Assembly (NCBI RefSeq): GCF_028583545.1 | Contig: NZ_CP087106.1 | Location: 1,671,001-1,735,000, forward strand | Direction: 5' to 3' | Length of the DNA: 64,000 nt | Source: Methylobacterium sp. NMS14P | Lineage (GTDB): Bacteria; Pseudomonadota; Alphaproteobacteria; Rhizobiales; Beijerinckiaceae | Shown: one piece after another, positions 57,587 to 64,000 of the stretch | Numbering within the stretch: the first letter of the stretch is position 1 | How the letters are laid out: each line of letters starts with the position of its first letter | Notes under the pieces: model-generated | Databases searched by the model: none | The model's input: the letters and a program-made list of their open reading frames with translations, nothing else | Told to the model about the DNA's origin: nothing | Program-made: the position numbers and the translations under genes

Positions 57587-58309
57587 GTGACCGGGCCGTC
57601 GTCCGGGGATCCCGCCGCGGCGGGCGGCACCTTCATCACCGTCGAGGGCGGGGAGGGGGCCGGCAAGTCGACCCAGATCGCCCGCCTCGCCGCGACCCTG
57701 CGCGCGCGCTCGGGGCGGCCCGTCTGCGTGACGCGCGAGCCCGGCGGCTCGCCGCGGGCGGAGGAGATCCGCACGGCGCTGCTCGACGGCGTCGCCAAGC
57801 CCTACGGCCCCTTCGCGGAGGCCCTGCTGTTCAGCGCCGCCCGAATCGACCATCTCGACCGGCTGATCCGCCCGGCGCTCCGCCGGGGCGAGACCGTGCT
57901 CTGCGACCGGTTCATCGACTCGACCCGGGCCTACCAGGGCGCCGCCGGGGGGCTCGATCCCGGGCTCGTGGACGCCCTGGAGCGGGTCGTCGTCGGCCCG
58001 ACCCGGCCCGACCTCACCCTGATCCTCGACCTCGCCCCCGAATCCGGCCTCGCCCGCGCGGCCGGGCGCGGCGCCCGGACGGGGCAGGGGGCCGACCGGT
58101 TCGAGGCCGAGGCCCTCGACTTCCACGTCCGGCTGCGGGAGGCCTTCCTGGCGATCGCCCGAGCGGAACCGGAGCGCTGCGCGGTGATCGACGCGTCCCG
58201 CGACCCCGACGCGGTCGAGGCGGCGATCCGCGCCGCCGTCGCGTCCCGGCTGCCGGCGCTCCTGCCCGACCGGCCGGCGGGGGCGGGCCGGAGCGGCGAC
58301 GCCGCGTGA
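57587..58309 (+). CDS. tmk: Thymidylate kinase
   Basis: Phosphorylates dTMP to dTDP. The 240-aa product has P-loop EGGEGAGKSTQ, EPGGSPRAEEIR, and DRFIDSTRAYQG, all diagnostic. The GTG at 57587 is the start; the N- and C-termini have extra low-complexity residues compared with E. coli Tmk. holB follows after 153 bp, the conserved tmk-holB order. Confidence 0.96.
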   Translation: MTGPSSGDPAAAGGTFITVEGGEGAGKSTQIARLAATLRARSGRPVCVTREPGGSPRAEEIRTALLDGVAKPYGPFAEALLFSAARIDHLDRLIRPALRRGETVLCDRFIDSTRAYQGAAGGLDPGLVDALERVVVGPTRPDLTLILDLAPESGLARAAGRGARTGQGADRFEAEALDFHVRLREAFLAIARAEPERCAVIDASRDPDAVEAAIRAAVASRLPALLPDRPAGAGRSGDAA

Positions 58310-58462
58310 GCGGCGGCGTGGGCGGGACCAGTCCCGGCCCGACCGGTCCCATCCTGGCCGGCGGCCGTGTAAGCAGTCGCGCGGGCGCGCCGCCCAGATC
58401 GGAGCCCGCCGGCCCGCGCCGTGAGACCCACTTCATGAAGCCCGCCCCGTGAGACCCGCCCC

Positions 58463-59515
58463 GTGAAGCCCACCGACCGCGCCGCCGACGACGTCGAGCC
58501 CGGGGACCTCGCCGGGATCCCGCGCCCGCGCGAGACCCTCGGGCTCGTCGGCCACGCGGCCGCGGCCGACGCCTTCGCGGCCGCCATCGCGGCGGGGCGC
58601 CTGCACCACGCGTGGCTGATCGGCGGCGCCCCCGGCATCGGCAAGGCGACCCTGGCCTACCGGGTCGCCCGGCGCCTGCTCGCCTACCCCGCGGGCGGGG
58701 GCCCGGCGGGCCTCGCCGTGCCGGCGGGCGACGCCGTCCTCGGCAAGGTGGCGGGCCTGTCGCACCCGAACCTCGTAGTCCTGCGCCGTCACCGGATCGC
58801 CGGCGCCAAGACGCTGCCGACCAAGATCTCGGTCGACGCGGTGCGCCGCGCCCTCGACCTGTTCGCCTCGACGGCCGCGGATTCCGGCTGGCGCGTCTGC
58901 ATCCTCGACAGCGCCGAGGACCTGAACGCCAACGCCGCCAACGCCCTGCTCAAGGTCCTGGAGGAGCCGCCGCCCCGCGCGCTGTTCCTGATCCTGTCCC
59001 ACCAGCCCGGCCGGCTGCTCCCGACCATCCGCTCCCGCTGCCGGGCGCTGATGCTGCGCCCGCTCCCGGCCGAGGACGTCGCCCGGGTGGTGCGCGGCCT
59101 GCCCGAGCCCTTCCCGCAGCCGGACGAGACCGCCCTGGCCCGGGCGCTGGCCCAGTGCGAGGGCTCGGTCGCCCGCGCGCTCGCGATGCTCGATCCCGTG
59201 ACCGCCGGCCTCGTGGCCGAGATCGAGACCCTGCTGGCGCGGGCGCGCACGCCCGACTGGGGCCGGGTGCTCAAGCTCGCCGAGACCCTGGCGGGCCGCG
59301 ACGCCGAGGCGCGGTTCGAGGCCGCCCAGGACGCGGTGCTGCGCTTCGTCTCGGCCGAGCTCGACCGGCGCCGGGACGAGCCCCCCGCCCGCCTCGCCGC
59401 CCTGGTGGAGGTCGCCGACCGGTTCGGCCGCGCCGCCCGGGAGGCGGCGATCTACAACCTCGACCGGCGCCCGGTGGTGCTGTCGCTGTTCGGGGATCTC
59501 GCGGCGGTGGCTTAA
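58463..59515 (+). CDS. holB: DNA polymerase III delta' subunit
   Basis: Clamp-loader subunit. A 350-aa AAA+ protein: HHAWLIGGAPGIGKATLAYR (P-loop), HPNLVVLRR, ILDSAEDLNANAANALLKVL and PPRALFLILSHQPGRLLPTI followed by SRCR (arginine finger). The GTG at 58463 lies in a run of near-identical CCGTGAGACCCG units, so the start rests mainly on homology. Normally followed by metG in related genomes, but here an AraC gene intervenes. Confidence 0.95.
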   Translation: MKPTDRAADDVEPGDLAGIPRPRETLGLVGHAAAADAFAAAIAAGRLHHAWLIGGAPGIGKATLAYRVARRLLAYPAGGGPAGLAVPAGDAVLGKVAGLSHPNLVVLRRHRIAGAKTLPTKISVDAVRRALDLFASTAADSGWRVCILDSAEDLNANAANALLKVLEEPPPRALFLILSHQPGRLLPTIRSRCRALMLRPLPAEDVARVVRGLPEPFPQPDETALARALAQCEGSVARALAMLDPVTAGLVAEIETLLARARTPDWGRVLKLAETLAGRDAEARFEAAQDAVLRFVSAELDRRRDEPPARLAALVEVADRFGRAAREAAIYNLDRRPVVLSLFGDLAAVA

Positions 59516-59636
59516 GGCCCGGCGGGCGCTCCCGTCGGCCCGGGGCCGTGCGGGGAGCCCGGGCTCCGGACGCGCCGCGCAGCGGGACGGCGCCGGGGTC
59601 CCGGCCGAGCCCGACCGGCACCGGAGTCGCGGCGTC

Positions 59637-60611
59637 TCACAGATCCGGCTGGCTGCCGGACAGCCGCAGGGCGGCCGCCTCCCTGTAGGCGCGGGGCGAC
59701 AGGCCGTGGCGATCCTTGAAGCGCCGCGCGAAATGGGCCTGGTTCGCGAAGCCGCACTCATAGGCCACGAGGCCGATCGAACGGTGCAGGCTGATCGGAT
59801 CGGAGAGGCGCCTGGCCGCCGCCGCGAGGCGGCGCTCCCAGATCCAGTCGGAGATGTGCTGGCCGCGCTCGTGGAACAGCTCCTGGAGCCGGCGCAGGGA
59901 CACGCCCATCGCGGCGGCGAGCCGGGGCGGATCGAGGGTCTGGTCGCCGAGATTCGCCTCGACATGGGCCTTGGCGCGCTGGACCACGACGCTGCCGTGC
60001 AGGGAATGCGGCACCTCCCGGGCCATCCGATCCGCGAGCGCGGCCGCGATCAGATCCACGCCGATGGTCGCCATGCGCTCCGCCGCCTCGGGGGAGAGCT
60101 GCCGGTTCACCCGGAGCAGATCCCCGAAGAAGGTCGTCACCAGGCGGGTCGTGGCCGATCCGGCGGGCATCGTCAGGGCCGCGAACAGCCGGGCCGATCC
60201 GAGCATGCCCTCGAGGCGCTCCCGCGGCAGGGCCATGACCAGAGTCTGGCCATCCGTGCGCGCGTCCAGCACGCCCGGGTGATGGTCGATGACGGTGAGG
60301 TCTCCCGTCCCCTGCACCGCCTCGCGGCCATGCTGCTGGAAGGTGGACGAGCCGGCGAGACGGAAGTTCACGCGGATCAGCCCGTCAGGCCGGCGCCGGA
60401 CCGTATCGGCGGTGATCGTGGTCGTGAGGGCGCTCTGGGTGATCCGGCTGAATGTCAGCGGGCCGACGGCGCCGATCTCGATCTCGCCCGCGAACGGCCC
60501 GTCGGCGCGCCGGCGCTGCTCGATCGGCCCGATCCGTTCGGCGACGACCTCCTGCCAGAGCTTGAAGCGCGTCCGGGGATGTGTCCCGGCCGTCGAGAAG
60601 ACCCGGAGCAT
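59637..60611 (-). CDS. AraC-family transcriptional regulator
   Basis: A 324-aa regulator. The N-terminal sensory half is AraC-binding-like (FKLWQEVVAERIGPIEQ..., HGREAVQGTGDLTVIDHHPG); the C-terminal double HTH reads LAAAMGVSLRRLQELFHERG and SIGLVAYECGFANQAHFARR, with FKDRHGLSPRAYRE. The inducer and target are unknown. The ATG at 60611 overlaps the stop of a small doubtful frame (60611-60880). It interrupts an otherwise conserved block. Confidence 0.9.
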   Translation of the reverse strand: MLRVFSTAGTHPRTRFKLWQEVVAERIGPIEQRRRADGPFAGEIEIGAVGPLTFSRITQSALTTTITADTVRRRPDGLIRVNFRLAGSSTFQQHGREAVQGTGDLTVIDHHPGVLDARTDGQTLVMALPRERLEGMLGSARLFAALTMPAGSATTRLVTTFFGDLLRVNRQLSPEAAERMATIGVDLIAAALADRMAREVPHSLHGSVVVQRAKAHVEANLGDQTLDPPRLAAAMGVSLRRLQELFHERGQHISDWIWERRLAAAARRLSDPISLHRSIGLVAYECGFANQAHFARRFKDRHGLSPRAYREAAALRLSGSQPDL

Positions 60612-60880
60612 CAGGCCGCTCGGAGAGGCGCTGGCGCGCGCCCTCCGGAGGACCCGTCCGTTGCGCGGAGCCGGGTGCCCCGAAGCGTGACCTGAAGACA
60701 ACTCATCGACGACAGATAGATCACATCACCCCCATATTCGATCGACCAATTCAGCAATAACTGATTTCTTTTCTCGATGATTAGTAATATATCGAATGTT
60801 CGCCGATCGTCCGTCCGATCCCTATAGAGACTTTGTCGGCAAAGATCCGGCAATACCGATTCGAATCGCTCATATGTCAC
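60611..60880 (-). CDS. Doubtful 89-aa leader ORF
   Basis: A GTG-initiated frame (TYERFESVLPDLCRQSLYRD...) in an AT-rich stretch, with GAGGGA 11 bases upstream and its TGA overlapping the AraC start (TGATG). The coupling geometry is suggestive, but the sequence has no recognised domain and the C-terminal third has shadow-like composition. It may be a leader peptide or chance. Confidence 0.3.
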   Translation of the reverse strand: MTYERFESVLPDLCRQSLYRDRTDDRRTFDILLIIEKRNQLLLNWSIEYGGDVIYLSSMSCLQVTLRGTRLRATDGSSGGRAPAPLRAA

Positions 60881-61929
60881 GATTCTGCGTCCCTCAAGCT
60901 CTGAGAAAAACTTAGCGAACGGATCTGCGTCCGCTGGCGCTCGGCATTCCGGGCCGATGTGACGTCGATGGCGGCCGTGCGCGGTGCACCGATCCGGAGG
61001 CGCGACGGAACGCCGGCAGGGCTCGGCCCCTGTGACGGTGCCAGCGGCCGATGGTTCTTCGGCACCGACGTCCTTGCGAGCGGAGCGAAGCGAGCCAGGG
61101 TCGCGCCCCGCTCAATGACGTCGCGCCGCCCTCTCGTCGCTTCGCTGCGTTCGCGAGGGCGGAGAGGCGCGCGTCGACCGAGCCGCGCGGCTCAGTTTTC
61201 CTTGACAATGTTCCTATTTTGTGCTTCCTGACCGCACCTGTCCGCGGCGTCCCGGGAGCGATCCCGGGGCATCCTTCGGGGGCCCGCCCGGTGGCTGACC
61301 GGGCGGGTCCGGGGACGGGGCGGCGCCCGCGTCGGTGGCTCTCAGCCGCCATCGCCCCGGGCGGCGGACCGGTGCGGGGCGTGCCTCGGACGCGGGCGTG
61401 AGACCGGGCGGCACTGTGCCCGGCGGGGTGAGGAAATGCCCCCGCGCCGACCCGCGTCTGGGCCGAACCTGAGCGACCTGCGGACCCGCCCACTACGAGG
61501 CGGGGGACGGCTGGAAGGCCACGGCGCCGATGCGGGTTCCGGAGGTGCGGGCACGGCGTGCGCGCACCTCGCCCGAGACCGCTGACGGGGAGTCGCAGGA
61601 CCGGGACGCCGGAGACGCCGCGACGAGAAAGACGGCACCGGCCGGGGCAGGCGCCCGGCCGATGCCGCGGGGCGCCGCGGGGATCGGATCCCGCGCGTAC
61701 CTGGCCGACACCTGGGTTCCCGCGGCGTCCCGCGTCCCTCGTGCGGTTTCCCGGGCCATGCCCCCGGCGCCACGAGCGCGCGGGGACGATGACGCGTGTC
61801 CGGCACCGGTGGGGATTCGCCCCGCGTCCCCGGCCGGGCACCGCGCCCGCGGGCCGCGACGGTTGCGTCCCGGCGCGGGCCGCGCGACAACGCGGGCAGC
61901 TTCCCGCGCTCATCCGGAACACCACAGAC
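60881..61929. other. 1-kb intergenic region, contains a REP-like repeat
   Basis: Between the AraC gene and metG. Apart from the REP-like element at 61069-61160, only shadow frames are open (some are long because of the GC bias). AT-rich islands at 60700-60910 and 61195-61225 (CTTGACAATGTTCCTATTTT, a possible promoter-like stretch) stand out. No functional gene is supported here. Confidence 0.6.
61069..61160. repeat. REP-like palindromic repeat, copy 4
   Basis: Starts CGTCCTTGCGAGCGGAGCG then AAGCGAGCCAG, ends CTTCGCTGCGTTCGCGAGGG; same family as the copies at 18734, 25911 and 46215. Confidence 0.9.
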
Positions 61930-63507
61930 GTGACGTCCAACGCCCCGGCGAATCCCCGAAAGACCTTCGGTCTCTCGACCGCGATCTCCTACCCCAACGG
62001 CGCGCCCCATATCGGCCACGCCTACGAGGTGATCGCCGCCGACGCCGTCGCGCGCTTCCACCGGCTCGACGGCTACGACGTGCTGTTCTCCACCGGGACC
62101 GACGAGCACGGGCTGAAGATCCAGCAGGCCGCGACCCGGGCCGGCACCAGCCCACGCGCCTTCGTGGACGGCACCGCCGCCCGGTTCCAGGCCATGGCCG
62201 ACCGGATGGACTGCGCCTACGACCGCTTCATCCGCACCACCGAGCCCGACCATTACGCGGCCGCCCAGGAGATCTGGCGGCGGATGGAGGCCAACGGCGA
62301 CATCTACCTCGACAAGTATGCCGGCTGGTACTCGGTCCGCGACGAGGCCTACTACGACGAGTCCGAGACCCGGCTCCTCGAGGACGGCAGCCGCCGCAGC
62401 CTCGCCACCGACACGCCGGTCGAGTGGATGGAGGAGGAGAATTTCCTGTTCCGGCTCTCCGCCTACCAGGACAGGCTGCTGACGCTCTACGACGAGCAGC
62501 CCGGCTTCATCGGGCCGGAGACCCGGCGGAACGAGGTGGCGAGCTTCGTGCGTTCCGGCCTCAAGGACCTCTCGGTCAGCCGCACCAATTTCGACTGGGG
62601 CGTGCCGGTGCCCGGCCATCCGAACCACGTCATGTACGTGTGGGTCGACGCGCTCACCAATTATCTCACCGTCACCGGCTTCCCCGACGATTCGAGCCCG
62701 AGAAAAAGATTCTGGCCGATGGATCTGCACATCATCGGCAAGGACATCGTCCGGTTCCACGCGGTCTACTGGCCGGCCTTCCTGATGTCGGCCGGGCTGC
62801 CCCTGCCCAGGCGGGTCTTCGGCCACGGCTTCCTGCTCTCCAAGGGCGAGAAGATGTCGAAGTCGCTCGGCAACGTCCTCGACCCGTTCGAGCTCGCCGA
62901 CACCTACGGGGTCGACCCGGTGCGCTACTTCGTGCTGCGCGAGGTGCCGTTCGGCGGCGACGGCAGCTACAGCCACGAGGCGATCATCGGCCGGATCAAC
63001 GCCGACCTCGCCAACGACCTCGGCAACCTCGCCCAGCGCTCGCTCTCGATGGTCGCCAAGAACTGCGACGGCGCGGTGCCGGATCCCGGCGCCCTGGACG
63101 CGGCCGACACGGCCCTGCTGGCCCAGGCCGACGCCCTGCCGGCGCGGGCCCGGGACCTCATCGGCGAGCTCGCGCTCCACACCGTCCTGGCCGAGATCTG
63201 GGCCGTGGTCGCGGAGGCCAACCGCTACTTCGCCGCCCAGGAGCCGTGGAAGCTGCGCAAGTCCGACCCGGCGCGGATGAGCGCGGTGCTCTACACGACG
63301 CTGGAGAGCCTGCGCGTCTTCGGCATCCTGACCCAGCCCTTCGTGCCGGGGGCGGCGGCCAAGCTCCTCGACCTGCTGGCGGTGCCGGCCGACCGGCGCA
63401 TTCTCGCCGATGTGGGGGAGGGGGGCCGGCTCGTGCCCGGCACGGCGCTCCCCGCCCCCGCGCCGATCTTCCCGCGCTTCGAGCGCCCCGAGACGCCCTC
63501 CGCTTGA
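61930..63507 (+). CDS. metG: Methionyl-tRNA synthetase
   Basis: Class I aminoacyl-tRNA synthetase, 525 aa. The HIGH motif is in [19 protein letters not shown], the KMSKS motif in [15 protein letters not shown], with the anticodon domain at the C-terminus; it lacks the dimerising C-terminal tRNA-binding domain, as is usual for this bacterial type. The GTG at 61930 starts at the conserved N-terminus; upstream frames remain open as shadows. A 16-bp tandem repeat begins right after the stop. Confidence 0.97.
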   Translation: MTSNAPANPRKTFGLSTAISYPNGAPHIGHAYEVIAADAVARFHRLDGYDVLFSTGTDEHGLKIQQAATRAGTSPRAFVDGTAARFQAMADRMDCAYDRFIRTTEPDHYAAAQEIWRRMEANGDIYLDKYAGWYSVRDEAYYDESETRLLEDGSRRSLATDTPVEWMEEENFLFRLSAYQDRLLTLYDEQPGFIGPETRRNEVASFVRSGLKDLSVSRTNFDWGVPVPGHPNHVMYVWVDALTNYLTVTGFPDDSSPRKRFWPMDLHIIGKDIVRFHAVYWPAFLMSAGLPLPRRVFGHGFLLSKGEKMSKSLGNVLDPFELADTYGVDPVRYFVLREVPFGGDGSYSHEAIIGRINADLANDLGNLAQRSLSMVAKNCDGAVPDPGALDAADTALLAQADALPARARDLIGELALHTVLAEIWAVVAEANRYFAAQEPWKLRKSDPARMSAVLYTTLESLRVFGILTQPFVPGAAAKLLDLLAVPADRRILADVGEGGRLVPGTALPAPAPIFPRFERPETPSA

Positions 63508-63571
63508 AGACCCTTGCCGCCTGAGACCCTTGCCGCCTGAGACCCTTGCCGCCTGAGACCCTTGCCGCCCG
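63508..63571. repeat. Four 16-bp tandem repeats between metG and tatD
   Basis: Four head-to-tail copies of AGACCCTTGCCGCCTG (the last varies by one base), starting directly after the metG stop and ending 16 bp before the tatD start. Each boundary carries CTGAG, so stops occur in the frame. Confidence 0.9.
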
Positions 63572-63587
63572 ACGGCCCCGAGACCCG

Positions 63588-64000
63588 ATGCTCATCGACA
63601 GCCACTGCCATCTCGATTTCCCGGACTTCGCCGCCGACCTCCCGGGCGTGATCGCCCGCGCCAGGGCCGCCGGCGTCACGGGCATGCTCACGATCGCCAC
63701 CCGGGTCGCCAAGACCGGCACCTACCGGGCGATCGCCGAGGCCCATCCCGAGGTCTGGCACACGATCGGCACCCATCCCCACGGGGCCGCCGAGGAGCCG
63801 GACGTCGCCGCCGAGACGATCGCGGGCCTCGCCCAGGCCAGCCCGCGCTGCGTCGGGATCGGCGAGGCCGGCCTCGACTACCACTACACCGACGCCGCCC
63901 CCGAGGCCGTGCAGGAGCGGGTGCTGCGCGCCCACATCGCGGCGGCCCGGCTCTCCGGCCTGCCGCTCGTGATCCACGCCCGGGACGCCGACGACCACAT
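63588..64000 (+). CDS. tatD: TatD-family metal-dependent DNase/deacylase (partial)
   Basis: N-terminal 137 residues only; the gene runs off the right edge. MLIDSHCHLDFPDF carries the HxH metal ligands, CVGIGEAGLDYHYT the catalytic Glu, and LPLVIHARDADDH the next His. TatD proteins are 3'-5' exonucleases or D-aminoacyl-tRNA deacylases. metG-tatD is a conserved pair in alphaproteobacteria. Confidence 0.95.
   Translation, partial: MLIDSHCHLDFPDFAADLPGVIARARAAGVTGMLTIATRVAKTGTYRAIAEAHPEVWHTIGTHPHGAAEEPDVAAETIAGLAQASPRCVGIGEAGLDYHYTDAAPEAVQERVLRAHIAAARLSGLPLVIHARDADDH

Noticed and set aside
60912..61940. 342-codon minus-strand frame upstream of metG
   Set aside because: It runs over the REP-like repeat and the metG start, is Arg/Gly/Pro-rich and has no domain or ribosome site.
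63508..63571. CRISPR array
   Set aside because: Four 16-bp copies are directly adjacent without spacers, so this is a simple tandem repeat. No other CRISPR-like pattern was seen.

Overview
The window is a high-GC alphaproteobacterial chromosome segment, most likely from Methylobacterium or a close relative in Methylobacteriaceae. The grounds are the ntrY-ntrX-hfq-hflX block, an aerobic-type cobalamin cluster (cobP-cobO-cobQ, cbiB/cobD, cobC), malonyl-CoA decarboxylase next to malonyl-CoA synthetase, a DUF883/DUF3618/holin-like envelope module, a perfect CtrA-type site, an Irr-box-like site, and four copies of one palindromic REP-like repeat. The genus is an inference from gene content; no database was searched.

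Bases 1 to about 13,135 look like an accessory island whose right edge is the 3' end of a tRNA-Glu gene. From right to left it holds a 185-aa unknown, a small AlpA/excisionase-like helix-turn-helix protein, a 134-aa unknown, a large primase-like DUF3987 protein, an HGG-motif protein and a neighbour that shares its C-terminal tail, a serine recombinase, and a defence operon. The operon is res (helicase-nuclease), a fused DUF262-DUF1524 (GmrSD-like) nuclease and mod (type III-like methyltransferase). Its genes overlap by one base at TGATG junctions, and mod runs off the left edge. This is the most interesting part of the window: a candidate combined system of modification-dependent and type III restriction carried on a P4-satellite-like element.

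From 13.3 to 22 kb lies cobalamin biosynthesis, interleaved with two MFS transporters, a 2-hydroxyacid dehydrogenase and a 58-aa membrane peptide. From 22.4 to 25.9 kb comes malonate/malonyl-CoA metabolism. From 26 to 32.4 kb a minus-strand envelope-stress-type operon sits beside otsA and glgX (trehalose and glycogen), followed by prs at 32.4-33.4 kb and small proteins.

A selenocysteine tRNA lies at 34.9 kb, immediately before ntrYX, hfq, hflX and a membrane-bound class III cyclase (35.1-42.4 kb). A PhnD/PhnC/PhnE-type ABC transporter follows at 43.0-46.2 kb; together with the tRNA-Sec it may concern selenium oxyanion uptake. Next are a TonB-dependent receptor behind a probable Irr box, an exported alpha/beta-hydrolase-fold protein that seems to lack its nucleophile, an acyl-CoA synthetase, a PAS protein, and a ParA plus ribbon-helix-helix pair downstream of a CtrA site.

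The right end (54.8-64 kb) holds cell-wall and housekeeping genes: rlpA-like, a D,D-carboxypeptidase, tmk, holB, metG and tatD (cut by the window edge). An AraC-family regulator and about 1 kb of largely non-coding DNA interrupt the usual holB-metG junction.
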